Shown here in pieces: positions 17,672-27,031 of a stretch of DNA of 64,000 nt. Each line of letters opens with the position of its first letter. Position 1 is the stretch's first letter. The notes under the pieces are model-generated. The model did not search any database, had not been told where the DNA came from, and was given only the letters and a program-made list of their open reading frames with translations. The position numbers and the translations under genes are program-made. This DNA is from HyVt-477 sp965224605 (GTDB lineage: Bacteria; Pseudomonadota; Gammaproteobacteria; Thiotrichales; Thiotrichaceae), in contig CBDCZP010000004.1 in NCBI GenBank assembly GCA_965224605.1, positions 120,842 through 184,841 of the forward strand, given 5' to 3'.

Positions 17672-20131
17672 TTGCATGAAGCTATAAAAATAACATTAAC
17701 GGAATTTAGAATTTTGTCTGAACACACTGATGTATCAAGCACTGAAGAGCTAGAGGCTACCGGTTCTTCACCTTTAAAAATAATCTTTAGTCTCTTTATT
17801 GGGCTACTGCGTATTTTACGCGTTGTATTTTTTGTGGCTATTATTGTGGGAGCCTTGCTGGCTGCTGCGTATGTATTGAAACAAGATGAAAAAGTAACCC
17901 GACAATTTGAGGGCAAGCGCTGGTCATTGCCAGCCCGTGTTTTTGCGCGCCCGCTAGAATTGTATGAAGGCAAAACATTGTTCGCACGGGATTTGGAAAA
18001 AGAATTACATCTCTTGCGTTATCGCAAAACAAAAGACCTGTCAGCAACAGGGCAATATAAAAAAAGTGGCAACAGTTTCCTGATTCATACACGGGGCTTC
18101 CAGTTTGCAGAAGATCTGGAACCAGAACGATTAATACGTATTAATCTGGGTAAAAATGGTCGTGTCACTTCATTGCAAAATGCTAATAATAAATCACCGT
18201 TGACGTTGATGCGGCTTGAACCTATTTTGATTGGTAACTTTTATCCTTCGCATAATGAAGATCGTGTTTTAGTTCGCTTGACTGACGTACCTCCATTATT
18301 AACCGAAGGTTTAATTGCGGTTGAAGATAAGAACTACTACAACCATTTTGGGATTAATCCAACGTCTATTATCCGGGCTGTTTTGGCTAATATCAAAGAA
18401 GGAAAAAAAGTACAAGGTGGTAGTACACTGACTCAACAGTTGGTGAAAAATTATTTTTTGACGAATGAGCAGTCCTACAAACGTAAAATTAATGAAGCCA
18501 CTATGTCTATGCTGCTGGAGCTGCATTATAGTAAAGATGAGCTGCTCGAAGCCTACATGAACGAGATTTATCTGGGTCAAAATGGTCAGCGGGCTATTCA
18601 TGGTTTTGGCCTGGCTTCGCAGTTTTATTTTGGTATACCTCTTAGAGAATTAAAATCAGATCAAGTTGCATTGCTGATTGGCATCGCAAAAGGGGCATCC
18701 TATTACAACCCCAGACGCTATCCTAACCGTGCTAAAGTACGTCGTAATTTAGTACTGGATGTCATGGCGCGTGAAGGCGTTATGAGCGCAGAACAGGCTA
18801 CAGTAGCCAAGGCAAAACCTCTGGGAGTGTCACAATCCAGACCTTCTGCTAAAAACCCTTTTCCGGCCTATCTTGAGCTGGTGAAATTCCAGCTGCGGCG
18901 TGATTATCAAGAAGAAGATTTACACAACGAAGGTCTGCTGATTTTCACAGCGATGGATCCGATTATCCAACTTCAAGCTGAAAAAGTTGTGCGTAATCGA
19001 GTGCGTAAACTTGAGCGTGGTAACCGAATGCGCAAGGGTTCACTCAATGCAGCGATGGTGATAAGCAATATTCAGGATGGTGAGGTGTTGGCTATTGTCG
19101 GAGGTACAGATTCGCGTTTAGAAGGCTACAACCGTGCGTTATATGCAAAGCGACAAATTGGTTCGGTCGTTAAACCCGCTGTGTATTTAGCTGCACTGGA
19201 ACGTACGAGAAAATTCAATCTGTCAACACGAATTAGCGATGGTCCTGTTGTCGTCAAAGTAGGGCGTGAATATTGGAAGCCGCGTAACTATGATCACCGT
19301 GATATCGGTGGTGTCTTACTGGTCAAAGCGCTTATTCTTTCCAGAAACACACCCACGGTACGCATAGGCATCCAGACGGGTCTGGATAATGTCATCCAGA
19401 TGATGCATGACCTAGGCGTTAGGTCTGATATTCCTCCTTATCCCTCTATCTTACTGGGCACATCAGAATTATCTCCGGTTGAGGTGCAGCAGATGTTCCA
19501 GACTCTTGCCTCAGAAGGAACTTATACTCCTTTGAAAGGTATTCGTAGTGTCATGGATTCCTACGGTAAAAACCTTAAGCGATATCCACTTAATGTGAAG
19601 CAAGTGGCGTCTCCAGAATCGGTTTACCAGATAACCTATGCGATGAATCAGATTACTCGTATTGGTACGGCTAAATACCTGTCGACGGTGTTGCCAAAAT
19701 GGAAAAATTCTGCGGGTAAAACAGGAACCACCAATAATAAACGAGATAGTTGGTATGCAGGTTTTACCGGTCAGCATGTCATGACGGTTTGGGTGGGACG
19801 GGATGATAACAAACCCACTAATTTAACCGGTAGTAGCGGCGCATTGCGTGTCTGGGCGGATATGATGCGTATTCTGCCGACTAAACCCTTTAGGCCTAAA
19901 AAGCCTAAAGGTATTCGCTGGATTAAAATCGATAAGCATTCTGGGCTGTTATACAATAGCCGTTGTGGTAGCGCTATATCGTTACCCTTTGATAAGAATA
20001 ATATTCCGAAAAAGAAAAGGCATTGCGCTCCTGCACCGGTTGTCAAGCCCTCTGTAACTCCATCTGCACCTCAACAACCAAGCACAGAACCTCCCGCCGA
20101 TAGGCCTATTTGGAAGGGTTTGGGGCAATGA
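17672..20131 (+). CDS. mrcB: Penicillin-binding protein 1B (bifunctional)
   Basis: Class A PBP that polymerises and crosslinks peptidoglycan at the inner-membrane outer face. One TM helix lies at about residues 45-70, followed by a UB2H-like region. The GT51 domain has VEDKNYYNHFG and GGSTLTQQLVKN. The transpeptidase domain has SVVKP (SxxK serine), SRNTP (SxN) and KTGTT (KTG). The tail is Pro-rich. At 819 residues it has the E. coli PBP1b layout. The start is uncertain: there is no ATG, and TTG at 17672 or 17713 are candidates. The lipoprotein gene follows 26 bases downstream and may be a functional partner. Confidence 0.95.
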   Translation: MHEAIKITLTEFRILSEHTDVSSTEELEATGSSPLKIIFSLFIGLLRILRVVFFVAIIVGALLAAAYVLKQDEKVTRQFEGKRWSLPARVFARPLELYEGKTLFARDLEKELHLLRYRKTKDLSATGQYKKSGNSFLIHTRGFQFAEDLEPERLIRINLGKNGRVTSLQNANNKSPLTLMRLEPILIGNFYPSHNEDRVLVRLTDVPPLLTEGLIAVEDKNYYNHFGINPTSIIRAVLANIKEGKKVQGGSTLTQQLVKNYFLTNEQSYKRKINEATMSMLLELHYSKDELLEAYMNEIYLGQNGQRAIHGFGLASQFYFGIPLRELKSDQVALLIGIAKGASYYNPRRYPNRAKVRRNLVLDVMAREGVMSAEQATVAKAKPLGVSQSRPSAKNPFPAYLELVKFQLRRDYQEEDLHNEGLLIFTAMDPIIQLQAEKVVRNRVRKLERGNRMRKGSLNAAMVISNIQDGEVLAIVGGTDSRLEGYNRALYAKRQIGSVVKPAVYLAALERTRKFNLSTRISDGPVVVKVGREYWKPRNYDHRDIGGVLLVKALILSRNTPTVRIGIQTGLDNVIQMMHDLGVRSDIPPYPSILLGTSELSPVEVQQMFQTLASEGTYTPLKGIRSVMDSYGKNLKRYPLNVKQVASPESVYQITYAMNQITRIGTAKYLSTVLPKWKNSAGKTGTTNNKRDSWYAGFTGQHVMTVWVGRDDNKPTNLTGSSGALRVWADMMRILPTKPFRPKKPKGIRWIKIDKHSGLLYNSRCGSAISLPFDKNNIPKKKRHCAPAPVVKPSVTPSAPQQPSTEPPADRPIWKGLGQ

Positions 20132-20157
20132 TTAATATTAATTCACACTATTGAACG

Positions 20158-20871
20158 ATGAACAACATGATTACTTTTCGACAAAATTCTGTATTGCCTG
20201 TACTAAAAAGCAGTGGAGTGAAAAACAACCCTCTTTTTTACAAACAGGTGGGTCTTCTTTGTGGATTACTGACACTGGCTTCATGCACAGTAATAGAGCC
20301 ACCACCACGGGCTTATCCCCCCGCGCATCAACCACCCGTGCAGACTAACAGACCCATGTCTGCACCCAAGCCTGTGACAAAACCATCTTCAAACAAACCT
20401 GTTATTAAATCAACACCCAAACCGGGGGTTGTAAAACCTCCGGTTGATGAACCAGAAGAAGGTGAAAACCCCTACGATGATGTTCCACAACGAACTTCTG
20501 CTTCCACGCCGGCAGCAACAAAACCAGCGCCTTCCAGTAATGTGTCTACATCCCCCGCTGTGAAAAGTTTATTGAGACAGGCTAAGCTGGATATGGTGCT
20601 AAAACGGAACACGGCTGCTATTAGTAAACTTGAACGTGCATTACGTATCGAATCACGTAATCCTGCTATTTGGCATCAGCTGGCCAAAGCTAATTACAAT
20701 AACGGTAGTGATGGCACAGCTATATCGATGGCAAAAAAATCAAATATTTATACGGCTGCGGATAGCCCTTTGGAAAAATTAAACTGGCAGTTAATAAAAT
20801 CGGCTAGTAAACGATCAGGTAATATCAAATCATTAAAAAATGCGATTCGGTATGAACGAAGCCACCCATAA
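20158..20871 (+). CDS. TPR lipoprotein next to PBP1b
   Basis: A 237-residue lipoprotein. The signal sequence ends in a lipobox (LTLASC), giving Cys at about residue 43. A Pro/Lys/Thr-rich, presumably extended linker follows (about 50-125). The C-terminal segment has TPR-like helices (SLLRQAKLDMVLKRNTAAIS, then PAIWHQLAKANYNNG). Its position right after mrcB suggests an outer-membrane activator or partner of PBP1b analogous in role to LpoB, but there is no visible homology to LpoB, so this is inference. Its 3' end overlaps the helicase gene by 20 bases. Confidence 0.78.
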   Translation: MNNMITFRQNSVLPVLKSSGVKNNPLFYKQVGLLCGLLTLASCTVIEPPPRAYPPAHQPPVQTNRPMSAPKPVTKPSSNKPVIKSTPKPGVVKPPVDEPEEGENPYDDVPQRTSASTPAATKPAPSSNVSTSPAVKSLLRQAKLDMVLKRNTAAISKLERALRIESRNPAIWHQLAKANYNNGSDGTAISMAKKSNIYTAADSPLEKLNWQLIKSASKRSGNIKSLKNAIRYERSHP

Positions 20872-22996
20872 CCCTACAGATAACCCTGCACATAACTCCG
20901 CCCATAATCCCACCCCTGAGCCAAATAAAGACGCGATAGACTGGGAGGAGTTGTTCAGTAATACAGGGCCGCTCTCCAGCATCATCCCCGGTTTTACGGC
21001 GCGACCTCAACAGCAGCAAATGGCAGCGGCAGTAGGTCACGCTATTGAGCACTACAAAGCGACTATTATTGAAGCCGGAACGGGTGTGGGTAAGACCTTT
21101 GCTTATCTAGTTCCTGCTTTGTCATCGGGTGGTAAAGTGATCATCTCGACGGGTACGAAAACGCTACAAGACCAGCTATATTTCAAAGATTTACCACTGG
21201 TTAGAAAAGCCTTTCAAACTAGTGCAAAGTTGGCTCTATTAAAAGGTCGAGCGAATTATTTGTGTGTCTATCGATTAAAGCAGGCGCTTTATGATGGACA
21301 GTTTCGTGACAGACGTTCTATCAGCTATTTACATCGCATAGATGACTGGTCAACGATGACTCAAATGGGTGAGGTGGCTGAAGTTACCCATGTCCCCGAT
21401 GATGCTGAAGTGTGGTCAAGTGTCACCTCAACAGCGGATAACTGTTTGGGCGCTGATTGCCCGGATTATGGCGATTGTTTTGTCGCTAATGCACGTAGAA
21501 AGGCGCAAGAGGCAGATGTCGTTGTTGTAAATCATCATCTATTTTTTGCCGACATGGCTTTGAAAGATGAAGGCTTTGGCGAACTATTGCCAAGCGCGAA
21601 TACAGTGATTTTGGACGAATCACATCAGTTACCCGAAGTTGCTTCCAGTTTCTTTAGTGAAGTTTTTGCTAGTCGCCAGGTACGCGAACTAGCACGTGAT
21701 ATATTGGCAGAAACCATGACGCTGGGTGATATGCCAGAGTTGCGTGAAGCCTCACAGCAAATGGACAAAATAGTACAGGATTTTCGTTTAGCAATGGATA
21801 AACCTGGCTTACGTGAACCTTGGTATAAAATAAGCTCAAAGCCCGCCATTAAAACAGAAATCGCTAACCTCGAAGCGATTATGCTGGATTTGGATAAGCT
21901 ACTGACTGCTTTGGATGAACGCAGCAAGGGCTTGCAAACCTGTCATGAACGTCTGGATATCCTGCTACATCGTTTGCAACAAATGCAAAAACCGGTGGAA
22001 AACGTGGTGCAGTGGTATGAAACATTTACCCGCTCTTTTTCGCTTGTGTCAACACCGCTTGAAATAGCCGAACAATTTAAAAAACAAATGGACAGTTCAA
22101 CTTGTTCGTGGGTTTTCACCTCAGCAACATTGGCTGTTGATAGTCATTTTTCTCATTTTAGTGAGCGTTTGGGGATTACCGATGCCGACGAGTTACTATT
22201 GGATAGTCCCTTTGACTATTGGCATCATTCCTTAATGTACGCACCCCCGAACATGCCGGAGCCTCAACAACATGATTTTGTAGAAGCTGTAGTCGAAGCT
22301 TCTTTACCCGTTATAGATGCCTGTAATGGCGGTGTGTTTATGTTATTCACCAGCTATTATGCACTAAACAAAGCTGCTGAAATTATTCGGGATACGGTTA
22401 CAGATCGTTTAATTCTGGTACAAGGTGATGCCACGCAGCATGAAATGATTGATCAATTTCGCAAAGAAGGCAATGCCTTGTTATTAGGCACTGGCAGTTT
22501 TTGGGAAGGTGTTGATGTAAGAGGCGATGCGCTTAGCTGTGTCATCATAGATAAACTCCCTTTTGCTGCGCCTAATGACCCTGTGATGGAAGCAAGAATA
22601 CAATCCATCCGTGCTAACAAGGGTAATCCCTTTTATGATTATCAGTTGCCTCAGGCGGTGATTACCTTGAAGCAGGGCGTAGGTAGATTAATACGTGATC
22701 ATACTGACCGGGGTGTACTGGTGGTATGCGACCCGAGGTTGCGTACTAAAAGTTATGGTAAGGTTTTTTTAGAAAGCCTGCCACGTATTCCACGTACCCA
22801 AAAAATTGATGTGGTAAAACGTTTTTTTGCGATCAAAGACGGTGATGCAGAGAAAGAGGGTGATGCAGAGAAAGAGGTAGATACAGATCAAGATAAAAGT
22901 AAGAACGAGAAAGATGTTGTTATTAATGACATTGCTGTTAAAAAAGAAAGTGATATAAAAAAAACGATAAAAGATAATGAAAATACTAGCGATTGA
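20852..22996 (+). CDS. yoaA: DinG-family ATP-dependent helicase YoaA
   Basis: An XPD/DinG-like superfamily 2 helicase with an Fe-S cluster. Walker A is EAGTGVGKTFAYL. Cluster cysteines lie in the CLGADCPDYGDC region plus an upstream YLCVYRL. The DEAH box is DESHQLPE, and motif VI is GVGRLIRDHTDRGV. YoaA acts with the Pol III chi subunit in repair of stalled forks. The start at 20852 gives MNEATHN; a start 12 bases earlier is possible. The C-terminal tail (about residue 665 on) is a charged extension with an exact 18-bp DNA duplication at 22842-22877. It overlaps tsaB by 20 bases. Confidence 0.93.
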   Translation: MNEATHNPTDNPAHNSAHNPTPEPNKDAIDWEELFSNTGPLSSIIPGFTARPQQQQMAAAVGHAIEHYKATIIEAGTGVGKTFAYLVPALSSGGKVIISTGTKTLQDQLYFKDLPLVRKAFQTSAKLALLKGRANYLCVYRLKQALYDGQFRDRRSISYLHRIDDWSTMTQMGEVAEVTHVPDDAEVWSSVTSTADNCLGADCPDYGDCFVANARRKAQEADVVVVNHHLFFADMALKDEGFGELLPSANTVILDESHQLPEVASSFFSEVFASRQVRELARDILAETMTLGDMPELREASQQMDKIVQDFRLAMDKPGLREPWYKISSKPAIKTEIANLEAIMLDLDKLLTALDERSKGLQTCHERLDILLHRLQQMQKPVENVVQWYETFTRSFSLVSTPLEIAEQFKKQMDSSTCSWVFTSATLAVDSHFSHFSERLGITDADELLLDSPFDYWHHSLMYAPPNMPEPQQHDFVEAVVEASLPVIDACNGGVFMLFTSYYALNKAAEIIRDTVTDRLILVQGDATQHEMIDQFRKEGNALLLGTGSFWEGVDVRGDALSCVIIDKLPFAAPNDPVMEARIQSIRANKGNPFYDYQLPQAVITLKQGVGRLIRDHTDRGVLVVCDPRLRTKSYGKVFLESLPRIPRTQKIDVVKRFFAIKDGDAEKEGDAEKEVDTDQDKSKNEKDVVINDIAVKKESDIKKTIKDNENTSD

Positions 22997-23684
22997 AACA
23001 GCCACGGATGCTTGTTCAGCAGCTTTGCTCATAGACAATGAGATAGCAGTTGAATACGAACTAGCACCCAGAAAACATACCCAGCTGTTGTTGCCGATGA
23101 TAGAACGGCTAATGGCAAATGCCGAATTATCAATCGCAGGTCTGGACGCGATCGCATTCGGTCAAGGCCCTGGTGCTTTTACCGGCCTGAGAATTGCGGC
23201 GGGTGTGACTCAAGGTATTGCATTGTCAGCGGATCTTGCGGTGATTCCGGTGTCAACTCTGGCGAGTATGGCACAACAAAGTTATCAGCAGAATCAAACC
23301 CATCACATGTTGGTCGCATTAGATGCACGTATCAATGAGGTCTACTGGGGAAAGTATGAAGTCATCGACGACAGCGTGTTTCTGAGTGGCAGTGAGCAAG
23401 TCATTTTGCCAGAGAATATAGAAAGCATTGAAGTAGGGCAATGGACAGGAATAGGTTCTGGTTGGAAAGCCTACCAAGAAGAGCTAGAAAATAAAACCAG
23501 TGGACACTTACAACACGTTTATGCTGATTTAACACCTTCAGCAGAATTTGTAGCTCAATTAGCCGTGCGTAAATATGAGCAAGGTGATGTTGTATCAGCG
23601 GAACAAGCCCAACCTGTTTATTTGCGTAACAAGGTCGCAGATACTATTAAAGAAAGGCGCTTAAAGAAAGGCATTAAAAAGTAG
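22977..23684 (+). CDS. tsaB: tRNA t6A synthesis protein TsaB
   Basis: TsaB is the regulatory partner of TsaD in making N6-threonylcarbamoyladenosine at position 37 of ANN-decoding tRNAs. The ASKHA-type nucleotide-binding N-terminus reads MKILAIETATDACSAALL. The hallmark GQGPGAFTGLRIAAG is present. At 235 residues the length is normal. It overlaps the end of yoaA and is likely co-transcribed with it. The rimI gene that often follows tsaB is not visible here. Confidence 0.95.
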   Translation: MKILAIETATDACSAALLIDNEIAVEYELAPRKHTQLLLPMIERLMANAELSIAGLDAIAFGQGPGAFTGLRIAAGVTQGIALSADLAVIPVSTLASMAQQSYQQNQTHHMLVALDARINEVYWGKYEVIDDSVFLSGSEQVILPENIESIEVGQWTGIGSGWKAYQEELENKTSGHLQHVYADLTPSAEFVAQLAVRKYEQGDVVSAEQAQPVYLRNKVADTIKERRLKKGIKK

Positions 23685-23696
23685 AGTAACCAGTCA

Positions 23697-23885
23697 ATGT
23701 CACGATCAATGACTACGTTGTGGGCTAAGAACCTGCGAATCGGTGAAATCAGTTCGGCAGATAGTAGCGAACAGTATTATTTGATTTATATCGATTTTAG
23801 AACTACATACTATAAAGAGTTGCAAAAATATATTCAGCTCTTGAACCTTGAAAAGCTATCATTACAAGCTTTTATCAAGAAATGA
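23697..23885 (+). CDS. Hypothetical 62-residue ORF after tsaB
   Basis: A short reading frame with no recognisable domain, starting 12 bases after tsaB, with no clear ribosome-binding site. The composition is ordinary and it has no signal or TM segment. It may be a remnant of the downstream gene that normally follows tsaB, or non-coding. Confidence 0.25.
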   Translation: MSRSMTTLWAKNLRIGEISSADSSEQYYLIYIDFRTTYYKELQKYIQLLNLEKLSLQAFIKK

Positions 23886-23942
23886 CTGAACAGACTTTTG
23901 CAATTATTAATATAGTGAATATTTATAGTGAAAGGAGAAAAA

Positions 23943-24509
23943 ATGTTTAGTAAATTCCTGCCTGGTGCAGTATTGCTCGTTAGCGCGTTATCTTATCAAC
24001 CTGTTTTTGCAGATAAGTCTTTAGTTTCAGAATCATCTACCATCAGTTTTGTTTCCATTAAAAAAGGAGCGGTAGGTGAGTCACATACCTTTAAAAAAAT
24101 GGCAGGTAAACTAACAGACGAGGGTGAATTCACACTTGAAATTGATCTTTCCAGCGTTGATACAAAAATAGAAATCCGAGATACAAGGATGAAAAGACAT
24201 CTATTTGAAACAGAAAAATTTCCAAAGTTGACATTAACAGCCAAGGTAGACGCAGACGTTGCTGAAGGGAAAATGAAAACAATCTCAACGGAAGCTACTC
24301 TGGATTTACACGGTGTCAAAGAAAAAGTTCAGGTTGAGGTCATGGTGGTGAATGTCGGTGGTAAATTGATTGCAGTGAGTCAGAAACCGGTGATTATTTC
24401 CGCTGCAACTTTTGGTCTTGAGGGTGGAATAAAAAAGCTTCAGGAATTAGCTAAATTACCCAGTATTGCTACAGCTATTCCGGTTACTTTTACGTTGGTG
24501 TTTGAGTAG
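23943..24509 (+). CDS. YceI-family periplasmic protein
   Basis: A 188-residue lipocalin-like YceI domain protein. The signal peptide (MFSKFLPGAVLLVSALSYQP) ends near VFA. The mature domain contains the family pattern SSVDTKIEIRDTRMKRHLFET followed by FPKLTLTA. YceI proteins bind isoprenoid or other amphiphilic ligands in the periplasm; the ligand here is unknown. The ATG at 23943 was chosen because AAGGAG lies 6-7 bases upstream; a start at 23928 would leave the ribosome site inside the gene. The C-terminal region IKKLQELAKLPSIATAI fits the family. Confidence 0.88.
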   Translation: MFSKFLPGAVLLVSALSYQPVFADKSLVSESSTISFVSIKKGAVGESHTFKKMAGKLTDEGEFTLEIDLSSVDTKIEIRDTRMKRHLFETEKFPKLTLTAKVDADVAEGKMKTISTEATLDLHGVKEKVQVEVMVVNVGGKLIAVSQKPVIISAATFGLEGGIKKLQELAKLPSIATAIPVTFTLVFE

Positions 24510-24533
24510 TTCAGACATCTATCCCCACCCTAA

Positions 24534-24555
24534 CCCTTCCTTGCTAAGGGGAGGG
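24534..24555 (+). terminator. Hairpin downstream of yceI
   Basis: CCCTTCC and GGGGAGGG form a 7-bp stem over a TTGCTAA loop. There is no strong T-tract, so termination is only possible. The CTAAGGGGAGG part also occurs near 3635 after the histidine kinase gene, so this may be a dispersed intergenic repeat. Confidence 0.4.
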
Positions 24556-24715
24556 AACCTTGTACCCCTTTTACAGCGCACCAAATAGAAGTGAAATGGA
24601 TGTAAATACTTATGCAACAATGAATACTATCCCCTTTGGATAGTAGATTACAAATAACTGGGTATGTATACTATTTAGACAAACCTAAAACTCATTTCAA
24701 GAAAGGGCTTCTAAG

Positions 24716-24886
24716 ATGAATAATAATTTCAACTGGGCGGGTGTATTATGTATTGGCGCGAGTTTTTTTGCGATTCTAATAACCTTAAGTAGCTCCGAGA
24801 ATAACTCTGTCGTGTACGCCGTTGCATCCCTGTTTCTTGCATTATTTGCTATTCCATTTTCTTATAAGAGCATCACTGAAAAATAG
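24716..24886 (+). CDS. Small two-helix membrane protein (56 residues)
   Basis: A short frame, ATG at 24716 to TAG at 24886, with GAAAGGG about 10 bases upstream. The product has two hydrophobic helices, WAGVLCIGASFFAILITL and VVYAVASLFLALFAIPF, joined by SSSENNS, and a lysine-containing end. No family is recognised. The clean amphipathic layout and ribosome site favour a real small membrane protein. It fills most of the 24510-25067 gap. Confidence 0.5.
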   Translation: MNNNFNWAGVLCIGASFFAILITLSSSENNSVVYAVASLFLALFAIPFSYKSITEK

Positions 24887-25067
24887 CTGACCTTATGAGC
24901 CAAGCCATTTAATAAACTGTATTTTGCCGAAGAAATATCCTGCTTTGAATTTCGAATACACTTCTTGATACTTTGGCTTGTTTAAAAGAAAAAGAAGAAA
25001 TAATGCAACTATGGAGCAGTTAACGACCCCGTATTAGTCAACCTTTAAAACATTCTAGATTCAGTCA

Positions 25068-26228
25068 ATGACGACCCCTTCTCCTCCATATTTCAGATTA
25101 TCCCTTTACTATTTATTCTATTTTGCAGCTATCGGTGTCTTTGTTCCTTATTGGTCGGTGTACCTGCAACATTTAGATTTTAGTGCTATTGAGATAGGTG
25201 AGTTGATTGCTATTTTTATGTTTAGCAAGTTTCTGGCGCCTCTGGTTTGGGGGTGGCTGACAGATCACTGCGGGCAACGTTTAAAATGGATACGGATAGC
25301 GACTTTTCTGTCTATAGTGACATTGTTGCCTATTTTTTTTAGACAAAACTATGCTTGGATGGCAGGTATTATGCTGCTGTTTGGTTTCTTCTGGAATGCT
25401 TCGTTGCCTCAGTTTGAGGCTATTACACTGAATCACTTAGGGAATAAAAGTAGCCGTTATAGCTGGATCAGGCTATGGGGATCTATCGGTTTTATTATAG
25501 CTGTGGCGAGCCTTCCTTTTGTCTTCGAATGGCAGGGAATTACTATCTTGCCGTTGATTCTCATGCTGTTATTCATCACCATTTGGATGTCAACCTGGCT
25601 AATTGACGATAAACCGCATCACGATGATTTGAATGATCAACAAGGGTTAAAGAAAGTGCTTAAGCATCCTATGGTCATTGCGTTATTGCTGGCTTGTCTT
25701 CTGCAAACGGCTAGTCATGGGGCTTATTATACGTTCTTTAGTATTTATCTTGAGGATCAGGGGTACTCCCGCATATTTGTTGGCTGGATGTGGGCGTTGG
25801 GTGTGATAGCGGAAGTTGTTCTTTTTATGTTTCTCTACCGCCTGTTTGATCGTTTTCAAGCCTATCAGTTATTTACGTTGTCATTATTAATGACTGCGAT
25901 CCGCTGGGTATTGTTGGCAGAATTTACCCAACACACGACTATCTTGTGGTTCTCACAATTATTGCATGCGGCTAGTTATGGTTTATTTCATGCCAGTGCC
26001 ATACACTTGATACATGACTGGTTTCCCGGCCGTTTGCAAGGTCGAGGACAAGCTATTTATGCAGGTCTTAGCTTTGGTTTAGGAGGGGCTATTGGTAGTG
26101 TGATGAGTGGTTACCTTTGGGAGTTTACATCCACTTCTGTCACTTTCTTAACCATGGGGGGTATCGCGTTTATTGCCTGGTTGGTTGCTACTGTTTTTAT
26201 TAAAAAGAGTGTTTTATGGAGTGTTTAG
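25068..26228 (+). CDS. MFS transporter (MFS_1-like, HcaT/NucG group)
   Basis: A 386-residue inner-membrane permease with about 12 helices, of the major facilitator group that includes 3-phenylpropionate transporter HcaT. The first helix region LSLYYLFYFAAIGVFVPYW and the loop WGWLTDHCGQR (a DRxGRR-like motif) are characteristic. The C-terminal half has GRLQGRGQAIYAG and GLGGAIGSVMSG. The substrate cannot be assigned. The stop overlaps the birA start by 13 bases, so it heads an MFS-birA-coaX-SPOR operon. Confidence 0.88.
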   Translation: MTTPSPPYFRLSLYYLFYFAAIGVFVPYWSVYLQHLDFSAIEIGELIAIFMFSKFLAPLVWGWLTDHCGQRLKWIRIATFLSIVTLLPIFFRQNYAWMAGIMLLFGFFWNASLPQFEAITLNHLGNKSSRYSWIRLWGSIGFIIAVASLPFVFEWQGITILPLILMLLFITIWMSTWLIDDKPHHDDLNDQQGLKKVLKHPMVIALLLACLLQTASHGAYYTFFSIYLEDQGYSRIFVGWMWALGVIAEVVLFMFLYRLFDRFQAYQLFTLSLLMTAIRWVLLAEFTQHTTILWFSQLLHAASYGLFHASAIHLIHDWFPGRLQGRGQAIYAGLSFGLGGAIGSVMSGYLWEFTSTSVTFLTMGGIAFIAWLVATVFIKKSVLWSV

Positions 26229-27031
26229 ATTCACAGGTTATTTTTGCCGAATTATCTGCAAGTAGTAAAGAACTTGTTCGTGACATAACGTGCTTTGATG
26301 AATTGGTGTCAACCAATAGCTGGTTGTTAGAGCATAAACTGTGTAATGCTGTTTGCCTGGCTGAAAAACAATTAGCAGGAAGAGGTCGGCGCGGTAATTC
26401 TTGGTCTTCTCCTGATGAAGGAAATATATATCTTTCTTTAAGCTGGTGTTTTGATGAAGTACCGAAGCATTTGTCTTTAATTAGTTTGATGACGGGCATT
26501 AGTCTCTGTGAGTCACTAAGTGACCACGGTTTGCAAGGCCATGGTTTAAAATGGCCGAATGATATCTATATCAAGAAACAGAAATTGGCAGGGATATTGG
26601 TTGAGACGGCAGGTAGTTTACAACGTGTTGTTATAGGTATAGGGCTTAATCTTCATCATCAAAATGAATCTAGTTGGTGTGGTTTAACTGATGTTTTAGA
26701 GCACGCGCCGGATAGAAATACATTAATTGCCTCAATTCTGGATGGATGGGTTAAAAATCTTGTCGGCTTGAATCAATTATCTTTTACTAAGTTTAATAAT
26801 CAATGGCGACGATGGGATATCGTATTAGATAAAGAAGTTTTGGTTTTGCAGAGCCATCAGCGAGATAAGAGCCATCAGCAAGATAAGAGCCATCAGCAAG
26901 ATAAGAACAAGAGCCAACAACCGATAAAAGGCATAGCCAGAGGTATTGATGAAAAAGGTCAGATCAGGGTTGAAATAGATAACGGAGAGCTACAGCATTT
27001 TCATTCTGCGGAGATAAGTTTACGATGGTAA
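26216..27031 (+). CDS. birA: Biotin-protein ligase (no HTH domain)
   Basis: BirA activates biotin with ATP and transfers it to the biotin carboxyl carrier protein. The ligase signature GRGRRGNSWSSP is intact, as are KWPNDIYI and KLAGILVETAG. Residues 1-25 are too short for the N-terminal repressor domain of E. coli BirA, so this is a monofunctional ligase. Residues about 212-230 contain a tandem repeat (SHQRDK, SHQQDK, SHQQDK) from an 18-bp DNA repeat at 26851-26904. It inserts into the linker before the small C-terminal domain. It overlaps coaX by 7 bases. Confidence 0.95.
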   Translation: MECLDSQVIFAELSASSKELVRDITCFDELVSTNSWLLEHKLCNAVCLAEKQLAGRGRRGNSWSSPDEGNIYLSLSWCFDEVPKHLSLISLMTGISLCESLSDHGLQGHGLKWPNDIYIKKQKLAGILVETAGSLQRVVIGIGLNLHHQNESSWCGLTDVLEHAPDRNTLIASILDGWVKNLVGLNQLSFTKFNNQWRRWDIVLDKEVLVLQSHQRDKSHQQDKSHQQDKNKSQQPIKGIARGIDEKGQIRVEIDNGELQHFHSAEISLRW

